From positions 1,218,501 to 1,282,500 of the forward strand of contig NZ_BQYI01000001.1 of NCBI RefSeq assembly GCF_027923405.1: a stretch of DNA of 64,000 bases, given 5' to 3'. The first letter of the stretch is position 1; each line of letters begins with the position of its first letter. The position numbers and the translations under genes are program-made. The notes beneath the pieces are model-generated. The model ran no database searches. It was given only the letters and a program-made list of their open reading frames with translations, and was not told the origin of the DNA. Of this stretch, positions 9,561 to 18,790 are shown piece after piece. This stretch comes from Paenibacillus sp. YYML68. Its GTDB lineage: Bacteria; Bacillota; Bacilli; Paenibacillales; NBRC-103111.

Positions 9561-10892
9561 ATGGAAAATAATTTACGGAATAATTTTATAACCTCCCACA
9601 GTTTGGTAGGCCATCCATTAAAGTGGGCGAAGAAAAAAACTAGGATACAATATTATGTCATTCTCGAATACTTTGTGAACCAATGTGCAGGTATTACCAA
9701 ATACGCTAATGCAAGACTGTTGCAATATCATACAATGCTAGTTGGTGATGAGACTGCAGATGTCTTAACGGATAGGGATCGTGATCTCAACATGCGTTCA
9801 ATGGTAAATGACAGGTTAAGACCATGGATGTGGAAATATCGTTTTTGGCTTATTAATGATATTGCGCTTATCGTAGCAGATAAAACCGCAGTTGAAAAAG
9901 CACAGGAGATCATGCAGAGATACTTGAGCAAACGACAGTCCACTGCTCTGGCAATGCTGGTTTCGACTCTTTATTCCGATGAGGTGGTCTCGCATAAGCT
10001 GCATTTTACCGAGGATATGATTCACCAATATCGCTTAAATCGCAAATTTACAGAGCAACAGGAATTGCGAGTCTTAATTACGGCTAATATGAGCGCGGGC
10101 AAGTCTACATTAATCAATGCTCTAGTAGGCAAGCAAGTTGCCCGCACATCACAAGAAGCTTGCACAGCGAACTTATGTCACTTTTTAAATAAGCCGGTAG
10201 AAGATGGATCCATTCATTTACTAGGATCGGAGATCAATCTGTATGCAGAATATGACGATCTGATGAGTGCAGATAACGTAGATGGGAGTGATATCGCCTC
10301 TTATTTCCGCACTTTCATTCATTTGGAAATGCCACGTCGAATTTGTTTGATAGACACTCCTGGTGTAAATTCAGCGATCAATCAAGAGCATGGCAAACGG
10401 GCTCGTAGGGCACTACGGGAAGAGCACTACGATAAGCTTATCTATGTATTAAATGCTAATCAGCTTGGAACAGACGACGAGATACGTTACTTGAAATACG
10501 TTTCCGAACATGTGCCTAAGGATAAAATCATTTTTGTATTAAATAAGCTTGATAACTTCAAAAGTACTGACGATTCCATTGCTGCCAGCATCGAGGGTGT
10601 CCGAAATGATCTTGTCCATCTCGGGTATGAAGATCCTGTTGTATGCCCGTTGTCAGCGTACTTCGCATTATTGTTGAAAATGAAGATGAATGGTGAGGCC
10701 ATGACGGAGGATGAGCAAGATGCATATGACTACTACGTGAAAAAATTCAGCAGGTCGGAGTATGACCTGTCTGTCTACATTCCTAACCCAAACACATTAG
10801 TGCCGGCTGCTGAAGACAAACAATCGGCGCTAGCAGTGAGAAGCGGACTTTACGGTCTGGAGAAAATAGTATACGGAGGAATTAATCGATGA
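9561..10892 (+). CDS. Dynamin-like GTPase 1 (short)
   Basis: This 443-residue GTPase of the dynamin superfamily has a G1 loop NMSAGKST at 176-183, a G2 threonine in EACTA near 202, G3 DTPG at 265-268 and G4 NKLD at 328-331. The N-terminal 170 residues are helical and unrecognised. The protein stops about 110 residues after G4, so it lacks the long stalk and membrane-insertion helices of full bacterial dynamins. It probably needs the longer partner encoded next. GAGGTGG precedes the ATG, and its stop overlaps the next start (ATGA), implying translational coupling. Codon use is AT-rich, unlike the flanking core genes. Confidence 0.88.
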   Translation: MENNLRNNFITSHSLVGHPLKWAKKKTRIQYYVILEYFVNQCAGITKYANARLLQYHTMLVGDETADVLTDRDRDLNMRSMVNDRLRPWMWKYRFWLINDIALIVADKTAVEKAQEIMQRYLSKRQSTALAMLVSTLYSDEVVSHKLHFTEDMIHQYRLNRKFTEQQELRVLITANMSAGKSTLINALVGKQVARTSQEACTANLCHFLNKPVEDGSIHLLGSEINLYAEYDDLMSADNVDGSDIASYFRTFIHLEMPRRICLIDTPGVNSAINQEHGKRARRALREEHYDKLIYVLNANQLGTDDEIRYLKYVSEHVPKDKIIFVLNKLDNFKSTDDSIAASIEGVRNDLVHLGYEDPVVCPLSAYFALLLKMKMNGEAMTEDEQDAYDYYVKKFSRSEYDLSVYIPNPNTLVPAAEDKQSALAVRSGLYGLEKIVYGGINR

Positions 10893-13189
10893 AAAAGGTT
10901 TTTGTGAAGTACAACCCATATAAGCTTGAAACGGAGATCACTGTTGATGGGAAAAGTTTGGCGCAAAACAGCAAGCTTGGCGAGAAGGCTGCCAAAGACT
11001 CTCGTTTGCAGGATTGGGTGGAGGAACTACCCCGCATCCTCATCGACGAGTACAATGACACGGAGTTTGAAGTTACGTTCCACGGCACGATGCTCGACTA
11101 CGAGGACTTGGTCGATGTATTCACAAAAGCATATGAGAAGAATGAGTTAAAAGCAACGATTAAGCGAAAAGCGGCCAAAGAAACTACGGATAAGGAAGCT
11201 CTCATCGATGATGTGTTCAAACAAGTCCAGCAAGGTCCGTTCGATGAGTTGAAGGATGTCGAGATCTTGAGCGCATTCGAGCATGCGAAGAGTAGCGATT
11301 TTGAGGTGTGTGTGGTCGCAACGATGAGCGCCGGCAAATCCACGTTGATCAACTCGGTGCTCGGTGCAAAGCTGATGCCCTCCAAGCAAGAAGCCTGTAC
11401 TGCTATTATTACACGTATTAAGGATATCACCGAAGACACTGTGCCATTCAAAGCGGAAGTTTATAATAAAGAGGATGAGCTAGCCGAGACTCATGCCAAA
11501 TTAACATATCCGATCATGGAACGTTTGAATGCCAGCGAAAATGTATCCGCCATTCATGTCTCAGGGAATATTCCGTTTGTTTCGTCGGAGGATGTTTCAC
11601 TTGTACTCATAGATACGCCGGGGCCAAACAATTCACGTGACCTCAGACATAAGAAGGTACAGAGCGAACTTCTTGGCAAGTCATCCAAAGCGCTAGTTCT
11701 TTACATAATGACAGGCGAATTCGGTACGGATGATGACAATGCACTGTTGAGTCGGGTCGCTGAGAGTATGAGTGTGGGGGGCAAGCAGTCAAAAGATAGA
11801 TTTATCTTCGTTGTAAATAAACTCGATGACCGCAAGAAAGAGGATGGCGATACAAGCCATACGTTAGAGCGTGTACGTGCTTACTTGAAAAACCATGGTA
11901 TAGAGAATCCGAATTTATTCCCTGCCTCCGCCTTGCCTGCGCTGAACATCAGGCTCATTACAAGCGGAGTGGACGTGGACGTGGACACGATCGATGAGAC
12001 TGAGATGAAGATCAAGAAGTTGAACCGCAACGAAACCTTGCATTTTGAATCGTATGCCGCGCTCCCCCTAAGCATTCGCGGTGAGATTAACGAACAGCTT
12101 TCGGCTACGCGAGCAGCATGGAACGGCAGAACTAATGGAAATCCGGAGGAAGCATTAATTCATACCGGCGTCGTTTCTATCGAAGCGGCCATTCGTCAGT
12201 ATGTGCAGAAATACGCTAAAACGGCAAAAGTTAAAAATATTGTGGATACTTTTTTACACAAATTGGACGAGGTCGGCGCTTTCGAAGAAACAAAGCGCCA
12301 GCTTACTCAAAATCGTGAAGAAAGTAAGCGGATTGTAAACTTGATCGAATCGATCAGAAAGAAGATAGACGATGCACAAGATGCCAAAAACTTCAAGGAT
12401 ACGGTCGATGATGCGGTTATTGCGGTTAATGATTCTTCCAGAGATGTGGTGGAAGACATCCTTCAGAAGTTCAACGATCGGATCTTGAGTCGTATCGATA
12501 GCCTGCGCCATAAGGAGCTTTCTCTCCATGATGCTGAAGATGAAGTAGAACGGCTGCATAAGTTTTCGCAGAAGTTGGAGCCTGACTTTGAAGTAGAGTT
12601 GGATGAACTTATCCGAAATAACATTGTAAATACCGCCGTTGCATTGATTGAAGCCTATAAGAAAAAACTTTCCTCGTTCTCAGAAGAATTGGATTACAAG
12701 AATCTAACTGGAGTAGCAATTGATCCGTTAAAACTAATGGGCGGCAGCTTTGGTCATTTTGTAGTTCGAAACATAGCTAAAGAGAAGGAGGTTGAGGATG
12801 GTGAAGAGTGGATTGAGAATTCGAGTAAAAGATGGTATAAGCCATGGACGTGGCTTGAAGAGAGTGGGTACTACCGCACCAAATACAAGACGATTCAGTA
12901 CGTTCCCGGAGAAGAGATGGCTCAACTATACTTTGTGACTGTACAGAAAAACTTACGCTTAAACGGTCAAGAAGCTTGCAAATATGCTCTTCAACAGTCG
13001 AAACGTATTGCAGAACGCTTCAACGAAGAATTCACGCGGCTCGACGATGTTCTCAAGGCCAAGCTAGCAGAGTTGGAGGACTATGTCACCGATAGGGATA
13101 AAGCCGATCAACGGATTCGTGAATCTGAGGACAAGCTGAATTGGTTGGAGCAAATCAAAGCTAGAGTAGAGTCGATTCTAGAAATATAA
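10889..13189 (+). CDS. Dynamin-like GTPase 2 (long)
   Basis: This 766-residue dynamin-family protein has a basic N-terminal region of about 130 residues, then the GTPase domain: G1 SAGKST at 147-152, G2 Thr171, G3 DTPGPNNSRD at 242-251, G4 NKLDDRKKE at 310-318. The remaining 400 residues are mostly amphipathic and coiled-coil helices resembling a dynamin stalk, with a Trp/Tyr-rich stretch (KRWYKPWTW, about residue 650) that could contact membrane. Bacterial dynamins act in pairs on membranes, for instance in remodelling or in anti-phage LeoA/LeoBC-type systems. That this pair does so is an inference from arrangement. Confidence 0.88.
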   Translation: MKKVFVKYNPYKLETEITVDGKSLAQNSKLGEKAAKDSRLQDWVEELPRILIDEYNDTEFEVTFHGTMLDYEDLVDVFTKAYEKNELKATIKRKAAKETTDKEALIDDVFKQVQQGPFDELKDVEILSAFEHAKSSDFEVCVVATMSAGKSTLINSVLGAKLMPSKQEACTAIITRIKDITEDTVPFKAEVYNKEDELAETHAKLTYPIMERLNASENVSAIHVSGNIPFVSSEDVSLVLIDTPGPNNSRDLRHKKVQSELLGKSSKALVLYIMTGEFGTDDDNALLSRVAESMSVGGKQSKDRFIFVVNKLDDRKKEDGDTSHTLERVRAYLKNHGIENPNLFPASALPALNIRLITSGVDVDVDTIDETEMKIKKLNRNETLHFESYAALPLSIRGEINEQLSATRAAWNGRTNGNPEEALIHTGVVSIEAAIRQYVQKYAKTAKVKNIVDTFLHKLDEVGAFEETKRQLTQNREESKRIVNLIESIRKKIDDAQDAKNFKDTVDDAVIAVNDSSRDVVEDILQKFNDRILSRIDSLRHKELSLHDAEDEVERLHKFSQKLEPDFEVELDELIRNNIVNTAVALIEAYKKKLSSFSEELDYKNLTGVAIDPLKLMGGSFGHFVVRNIAKEKEVEDGEEWIENSSKRWYKPWTWLEESGYYRTKYKTIQYVPGEEMAQLYFVTVQKNLRLNGQEACKYALQQSKRIAERFNEEFTRLDDVLKAKLAELEDYVTDRDKADQRIRESEDKLNWLEQIKARVESILEI

Positions 13190-13202
13190 GGGGGATAATA
13201 TA

Positions 13203-13799
13203 GTGACGATAACGAGTGCTTTCAGGAATGCCGTAGCATCGGGTGATGTCTTAAGCATCCGCATTATGATGAAGGACAGCTTACTTGTTGATCCTACATT
13301 TACTGAATTCAACGAAATGGAGCGTTATACTCAAGCTGTGAACGGACTTTACGATGAACATGACGGCCGAACGCTTGAAGATGATCCATCTGCTTGGAAC
13401 GACGATTACATGAGTAGAATGATGGTTCAGATAATCGGGAACTTTTCTCGTAAGAGAATCGGACACCTCCAAAAGATAGTCAGACATCTACGTCCAGTTG
13501 ATGCCCGTCAACAAACAAGAGTGTCAATTGACAGTACTGCTGGTAATAGCAGTGGACATTCCACGTACCGCCAACCTTATAGCGGATCATCTCAGACTAT
13601 TCCGAACTATCATCAACAGAAATGGCTGGACTCTCGCAACAATCGAATTCGCACCACCAGAGTCACAACAGGAGTTGTCGGGGGGGGATTAGTTGTCGGC
13701 ACGGCGACCGCTATTGCCGGTGGGTCGATTGTTGCAGGTGCTGCTGTTGGAGCGATCGTCGTTGGAGCAGTTGTATATATTGCAACGAACAGGAGGTAG
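13203..13799 (+). CDS. Small protein with glycine-rich C-terminal membrane segment
   Basis: The 198-residue product starts at GTG with AAGGGGG eight bases upstream. The first 95 residues (AFRNAVASGDVLSIRIMMKD onward, with a WNDDYM motif) form a soluble helical domain that I have seen repeatedly in small Firmicutes proteins but cannot name. A polar Ser/Gln/Asn linker follows. Residues 155-195 form a Gly/Ala/Val-rich hydrophobic stretch (GGGLVVGTATAIAGGS, then AAVGAIVVGAVVYIA) and end in NRR. Such glycine-zipper segments are found in pore or membrane-oligomer proteins. It probably anchors the complex or acts on the membrane. It is encoded between the GTPases and the ATPase. Confidence 0.72.
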   Translation: MTITSAFRNAVASGDVLSIRIMMKDSLLVDPTFTEFNEMERYTQAVNGLYDEHDGRTLEDDPSAWNDDYMSRMMVQIIGNFSRKRIGHLQKIVRHLRPVDARQQTRVSIDSTAGNSSGHSTYRQPYSGSSQTIPNYHQQKWLDSRNNRIRTTRVTTGVVGGGLVVGTATAIAGGSIVAGAAVGAIVVGAVVYIATNRR

Positions 13800-13803
13800 T
13801 CGT

Positions 13804-16800
13804 ATGAGTGATTTTGTGGATTTGACCGGTAGGAAGGGGCCTATATCGGTGAGCGAACAGTTGGAGCCAACGTTTCCTCCATCGCCTAAAAGCAATGTTC
13901 CAAGTTATGAAGCACTGAAAGGTCAACTTACCGAAGCAAGCATACTTGTTGATGACATCGTGCTCAAAAACTATTTAACCAAGCTGACTGATCTTGAAAT
14001 TCTTCCGCTACCGGATAGTCTGAAACAAATTAGTGATATTCGTTTGTTTAAAATAACGGAAATGGTTTACCAAAATAATGAATATTCCACCTACAAGTTC
14101 GCCTCGGTTTTCAATGCGGTTCAAAGCCTGAACTGCGGTTTGTTCGTTATTGCAGACAGCAACGGACAGAAAACCGACTTTTATATGGGCGTTCGCGCAC
14201 TTGATGATAAAAGGACAACAAAATCACTCAAAGATACGTTAAGAAATGCGTTGCGTGGTCAGTTTCCCGGAGTTAAGACGGAAGATCTTCTCGACTCCGC
14301 CGCGGAGGACTTTCTTGCAGGGATTCAATCTGGAAATATTGCATCGGTCTCATGCGTCGCCAACAATAAAGATGCTGAATTCACTGACAACGACAGGTTT
14401 ATTCAAGGGCTCGACAAGTTAGTACTGGCCATGCAGGGTCAGCGTTATACAGCCGTTGTGTTAGCCAAGAGTACGCCGACCGCTCAGTTAGCAGAAACCC
14501 GCCGTGCTTATGAAAATATGTACACACAGCTTTCGCCGTTTGCTAATATGCAACTGAGCTATGGAACGAATACCGCAATGAATGTCTCAAATGCCTTTTC
14601 TCAAGGAACGACAACAGGTACTTCGCATTCGACAAACCGCTCGACCCAAACCGGTACTAGTCGTTCAACCAGTCTAACGATAAACGAATCGGAAACAAAG
14701 ACGGATACAGCTACCATGGTAATAAAAGGGGCCGGTGCAGCATTGCTTGGCGCAGCTAGTATTGTTACCGCTCCGCTAACCGGAGGCGCAAGTCTTGTTG
14801 CAGCAGGAGCGATTATGGCAGGCCATGTTGGTCTTAGTGCGATTAATTCAAAGTCAACAACGAAAGGTACATCCACGAACGAAAGTTATTCTAGTAGTTC
14901 ATCGGAGACGTTTGGGGAATCAAATACGACGAATGAAAGTACGAGCGAAAACAGCACGATGACCATGGGACTAGCGTCCGGAACATCTGATAATATGCAG
15001 CTTACGATGCAAAATAAAACGCTTATTAACACGCTTGAGCGGATTGACCAGCAGTTAAAGCGTATTGATGAGTGCGAAAGTCTTGGTATGTGGGAATGCG
15101 CTACTTATTTCTTGTCAGATAGCCAAGAGACGGCGGAGATGGCGGCAAGCACATATCGAGCCTTGATGAAGGGCGAGAAGTCTGGTGTTGAAACATCGGC
15201 AATTAACTTTTGGGGGCGGCAGCATACAAAACAGATTCCTATGCTTCGCGAGTACATTACGAACTTTATTCACCCCGTCTTTACATATCAATCGCATTCG
15301 ACGAGGTTACCCGTGACAGCTTCGTCGCTGGTTAGCGGCAACGAACTTGCGATTCAGATGGGTCTTCCCCGTAAATCGGTATGTGGTTTTCCTGTCATTG
15401 AACACGCCGATTTCGGTCGAGAAGTAGTCAAATATAATCAGCGTCGTAATCGCGAGAGTAGCTTTATTCTTGGTAATGTTTTCTCAATGGGGAGCGAGAC
15501 GAATACCGAGGTGCGACTTGATCGCGATTCTATGACCATGCATACGTTTGTGACAGGCTCGACTGGTTCCGGTAAAAGCAATACTGTGTACGAACTACTC
15601 AAGCAATTAAGGAATGTGTACGATATACCGTTCTTGGTAGTTGAGCCAGCTAAGGGTGAGTACAAAAACATATTTGGGCAATTTGCAGATGTATCTGTCT
15701 ATGGGACTAATCCTAAGAAGAATGATTTGCTTCGGATTAATCCTTTTCGGTTTCCGTCTGATATTCATGTATTGGAGCATTTAGACCGGCTTGTTGAATT
15801 ATTTAATGTATGCTGGCCGATGTATGCCGCAATGCCTGCCATACTAAAGGAAGCAATGGAGCGTTCCTATACCTGTGTCGGCTGGAATTTAAGCGCTTCT
15901 GAGAATCCTAAGGGTGATCTATACCCAAACTTTGCAGATGTATTGGAGCAGATTGAGAACGTAATAAATGAATCTCAATACTCGTCTGACAGCAAGGGAG
16001 ATTACTCTGGTGCACTGTGTACCCGTGTGCGATCGCTGACGAATGGGTTGAATGGTCTCATTTTCACAAGTGATGATTTAACAGACACCGAGTTGTTCGA
16101 CAAGAGAGTGATTGTGGATTTGAGCCGTGTTGGATCAACTGAAACAAAGTCGCTCATCATGGGGCTACTCGTTATGAAACTCAACGAATACCGGATGACT
16201 ACAGGTCAAACGAACAGTCCGCTTAAACATATTACTGTGCTTGAGGAAGCACATGTCTTATTAAAGCGAACATCATCAGAACAGTCTGCTGAGAGTTCCA
16301 ATCTCCTCGGTAAATCGGTAGAAATGCTTTCCAATTCAATTGCTGAGATGAGAACATACGGGGAAGGCTTTATTATCGCTGACCAGTCACCAGGATTATT
16401 AGATATGTCGGTCATTCGCAACACGAATACCAAAATTATTTTGAGGTTGCCGGAACGAAGTGACCGTGAGCTTGTAGGGTATGCTGCAAATTTGGATGAA
16501 GAACAGATTGCCGAACTGTCAAAGTTGGAGCGTGGTGTAGCGGCTATTTACCAGAATGATTGGGCAGAGCCAGTTTTAGTTAAGGTGAATAAATGTGGTA
16601 TTGATGAAAAGCAGTACAACAGCAAGGTAATTGATACGTTGGCAGATGCCCGTAAAGTTTGGACACAACTCCTGTCGTTGCTCATTCAGGGTAGAGTAAG
16701 TGAGCGATTGGACTTCAATTTATGTGAAATTGAAAGTGGTTTGACTTTGCTTCACTTATCTTCCCAGAACAGAGAATTTGTTGAGGAGCAGATTATTGAG

Positions 16801-17130
16801 TATCAAACAGAGGGGCAATTGTCCTTGTGGAGTCCTACCGAATTTATTAAGCTTTCCCGCCGTATTACAGGATTGCTGGGTGTTCGTGTGCAGGTCGAAA
16901 GTTTTGTGACAACTTCCGTTAACAACACTGAACTGACTAGGAGGCTTGCCACACTTGTAGAACAATTCGTATCTCCTGCTTCCGAAGAAGTAATCCTTGC
17001 AATAAGTCAGTGCTTGATGAAGGATATTAGTGCACAGCAAGAGGAATCGGAGATTCGTGAACGGATTTACATGCAGTGGATCGATGATGTAAAGGTAAGC
17101 TTTGCGAAAAACGGTGGGGTGAATATATGA
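13804..17130 (+). CDS. HerA/FtsK-like (DUF87) ATPase with Ser/Thr-rich membrane insert
   Basis: This large 1108-residue P-loop ATPase starts at the ATG at 13804, preceded by AGGAGGT. Residues 1-290 are an unrecognised N-terminal domain. Residues 270-300 and 350-400 are strongly Ser/Thr-rich and flank a hydrophobic Gly/Ala segment (about 305-350), possibly a membrane hairpin. The C-terminal motor has Walker A GSTGSGKS at 585-592, the VVEPAKGEYKN segment, and Walker B ITVLEEAH at 810-817 followed by a DQSPG loop. This is the HerA/VirB4-type RecA-fold pump that moves DNA or protein. It overlaps the nuclease gene by four bases (ATGA). Confidence 0.85.
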   Translation: MSDFVDLTGRKGPISVSEQLEPTFPPSPKSNVPSYEALKGQLTEASILVDDIVLKNYLTKLTDLEILPLPDSLKQISDIRLFKITEMVYQNNEYSTYKFASVFNAVQSLNCGLFVIADSNGQKTDFYMGVRALDDKRTTKSLKDTLRNALRGQFPGVKTEDLLDSAAEDFLAGIQSGNIASVSCVANNKDAEFTDNDRFIQGLDKLVLAMQGQRYTAVVLAKSTPTAQLAETRRAYENMYTQLSPFANMQLSYGTNTAMNVSNAFSQGTTTGTSHSTNRSTQTGTSRSTSLTINESETKTDTATMVIKGAGAALLGAASIVTAPLTGGASLVAAGAIMAGHVGLSAINSKSTTKGTSTNESYSSSSSETFGESNTTNESTSENSTMTMGLASGTSDNMQLTMQNKTLINTLERIDQQLKRIDECESLGMWECATYFLSDSQETAEMAASTYRALMKGEKSGVETSAINFWGRQHTKQIPMLREYITNFIHPVFTYQSHSTRLPVTASSLVSGNELAIQMGLPRKSVCGFPVIEHADFGREVVKYNQRRNRESSFILGNVFSMGSETNTEVRLDRDSMTMHTFVTGSTGSGKSNTVYELLKQLRNVYDIPFLVVEPAKGEYKNIFGQFADVSVYGTNPKKNDLLRINPFRFPSDIHVLEHLDRLVELFNVCWPMYAAMPAILKEAMERSYTCVGWNLSASENPKGDLYPNFADVLEQIENVINESQYSSDSKGDYSGALCTRVRSLTNGLNGLIFTSDDLTDTELFDKRVIVDLSRVGSTETKSLIMGLLVMKLNEYRMTTGQTNSPLKHITVLEEAHVLLKRTSSEQSAESSNLLGKSVEMLSNSIAEMRTYGEGFIIADQSPGLLDMSVIRNTNTKIILRLPERSDRELVGYAANLDEEQIAELSKLERGVAAIYQNDWAEPVLVKVNKCGIDEKQYNSKVIDTLADARKVWTQLLSLLIQGRVSERLDFNLCEIESGLTLLHLSSQNREFVEEQIIEYQTEGQLSLWSPTEFIKLSRRITGLLGVRVQVESFVTTSVNNTELTRRLATLVEQFVSPASEEVILAISQCLMKDISAQQEESEIRERIYMQWIDDVKVSFAKNGGVNI

Positions 17131-17735
17131 GTATTGCATCGTTTAATGAAATAACGGAGATATCAGAGAAGCGGGTTTCCGACAGTCCGCTTGGCAAGAT
17201 GTCGGAGGGAAAAACATTCGAAAAACCGATGAGCGATTATGATAAGCCATTAGGTATAGTGATTGAAAATTTCAGAAATTGTCCTATTGAAGGTAATAAT
17301 GGACATTGGGACGGCGAACGTGGTGACTCCAAATGGATTCCCGACCAAAACTACGTCCCCGCTGAAGTGAAAGGAAGAACCCGTTCCAACCCGGATGGAT
17401 TAACCATGGGGGAGTTGCTCGACAAATACGATATTGACGGTGGCATAGTTTATAAGGACGGTGAGCCTGATTTTCACGACGTCAGTAAAGGTACTGTTGA
17501 GATTGAGCCGTTTTCTACAGAACGAACGGATAATTTCGATAGGGCCGATATTGCGCTAGCCCAACAAAAAGGCTGCACTCCCGAAGAAGTTGCACAATGG
17601 CGTAAAGATAATAACTACACGTGGCACGAATGTAGGGACATGAGAACGATGCAGAAAGTCCCCAACGAAATCCATGCTAATTTTCCGCATAGTGGTGGAA
17701 TTGCTGAAGCTAAGAAAGGGCAAGGTGAATTATAA
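17127..17735 (+). CDS. HNH/Endo VII-superfamily nuclease (polymorphic-toxin type)
   Basis: The 202-residue product ends in a nuclease domain of the kind found at C-termini of polymorphic toxins. It has NNYTWHECRD (WHE at 166-168), then TMQKVPNEIH (His183) and NFPHSGG (His188). The preceding block, with PDQNYVPAE and GEPDFHDVSKG, is also typical of these toxins. It is short, with no secretion leader, repeats or delivery domain, so it is a free-standing nuclease. Its start overlaps the ATPase stop (ATGA), and it shares one base with the next gene. It would cut nucleic acid in the cytoplasm, held in check by its neighbour or loaded by the ATPase; both ideas are inferences. Confidence 0.82.
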   Translation: MSIASFNEITEISEKRVSDSPLGKMSEGKTFEKPMSDYDKPLGIVIENFRNCPIEGNNGHWDGERGDSKWIPDQNYVPAEVKGRTRSNPDGLTMGELLDKYDIDGGIVYKDGEPDFHDVSKGTVEIEPFSTERTDNFDRADIALAQQKGCTPEEVAQWRKDNNYTWHECRDMRTMQKVPNEIHANFPHSGGIAEAKKGQGEL

Positions 17736-18112
17736 TGAATAGTCCAGTTTTTGGCGAGCTTTTCTTTAACGTTGGATGGAAGACAGAAATTGAGTTACCG
17801 CTTTTTGACAAGTACTATAAAGTAATTATTAAGGCGGCAGCATACTTTGAAAAAGATGGTATTACTGCAGAACAGGAAGCGGCGATCGTTGATTTTTGCA
17901 AATTTAAGAATGAACGATTGAAAATTGTAGAAAAGTTGCTAACAGATTTTTCTGAAGAAAAAGCTTCTCAGCAGTTTATCCCACGTACTTTATTGTTCAA
18001 ACGCAATGGCGACTATGCTTTACTACTAGATGATAAAGAGGTCGAAGATGAAGGCATCGCAGCTTGTCTCCATCCAGAAGTGAAAATTGTTTCACTGGAT
18101 GATTATCTTTAA
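17735..18112 (+). CDS. Probable immunity protein for the HNH nuclease
   Basis: This 125-residue acidic protein has a FGELFFNVGWKTEIELPLF opening and a conserved-looking Glu/Asp-rich C-terminus. It resembles DUF6985-type small proteins found beside toxin nucleases. The start codon shares a base with the nuclease stop (TAATG), a coupling expected of a toxin-immunity pair. It has no signal peptide or membrane segment, so it acts in the cytoplasm. It is the last gene of the AT-rich operon; no clear terminator follows. Immunity function is inferred from position and size. Confidence 0.62.
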   Translation: MNSPVFGELFFNVGWKTEIELPLFDKYYKVIIKAAAYFEKDGITAEQEAAIVDFCKFKNERLKIVEKLLTDFSEEKASQQFIPRTLLFKRNGDYALLLDDKEVEDEGIAACLHPEVKIVSLDDYL

Positions 18113-18260
18113 CTGATTCAAAAGTTAATATAAAAGTTTAGGGAATAAATCCATACGAACCCTTCAGCTCGCGCGAGAAGCTTCATGCATCATGTCATAG
18201 TCGTCACAGCCCTCGATATGCTACAATAGAGCTCTACACGCAGACAAGGAAGTGTTCCCT

Positions 18261-18617
18261 ATGATTACCATTACGATACCAGAGCCCGAAGTGACGATCT
18301 ATAAGCAGCAGGACCCTCAGCTGAGCCATATTTACGGCTTCACCGACTTCCACCTCATTACGAGGGAGAAGGGTGGCATCTTCATGTTCTACAACGACAA
18401 GGACGAGCTGCTCTATGTGGGCAAGGCGCGGAAGCTGCGTCAGCGCATTAAGAAGCATTTCGAGGATACCGTTTCGCCGATCAAGAACAATCGGGAAGAC
18501 GTGGTCAAGATCGCGGTATGCCTCGTCGAGGACCCGGTCGAGCGCGCGATCTATGAGATCTATATAGCGAATACGCATCAAGCGCGGTTTAACACGGACG
18601 TGCTGGTAAGCGGTTAG
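18261..18617 (+). CDS. GIY-YIG nuclease-domain protein
   Basis: The 118-residue protein is one GIY-YIG domain like the N-terminal nuclease of UvrC. GIFMFYNDKDELLYVGKARK contains the signature as GIF...YVG, followed by a conserved Arg in LRQRIKKHF and a Glu in ERAIYEIYIA. The ATG at 18261 has GGAAG eight bases upstream; a GTG three codons earlier lacks spacing. Composition returns to GC-rich here, so it marks the right edge of the AT-rich island. The role, nucleic-acid cleavage or repair, is inferred from the fold. Confidence 0.82.
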   Translation: MITITIPEPEVTIYKQQDPQLSHIYGFTDFHLITREKGGIFMFYNDKDELLYVGKARKLRQRIKKHFEDTVSPIKNNREDVVKIAVCLVEDPVERAIYEIYIANTHQARFNTDVLVSG

Positions 18618-18640
18618 GTCGGCCGCGGTAAGCTTTAAGG

Positions 18641-18672
18641 ACGCTTCTCCTGTATAAGGGGAAGCGTTTCGT
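18641..18672 (+). terminator. Terminator after the GIY-YIG gene
   Basis: ACGCTTCTCC and GGGGAAGCGT pair around TGTATAA, with one G-T pair, and are followed by TTCGT. The T tract is short. Confidence 0.6.
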
Positions 18673-18790
18673 ATATGTTGGTTATTTGAGGAGTAGCCGT
18701 GAGGTGAAGGGCTACTCCATTCTTGTAAGTTATACTTTACGATTCGTGTCAATTACAGTAGGCTTTAGTTACATATGGAGGTGGGAACTA

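Noticed and set aside
8400..18180. Attachment-site repeats at the two edges of the AT-rich island.
   Set aside because: No direct repeat, tRNA gene or integrase was found at either edge, so a site-specific integration mechanism is not supported.
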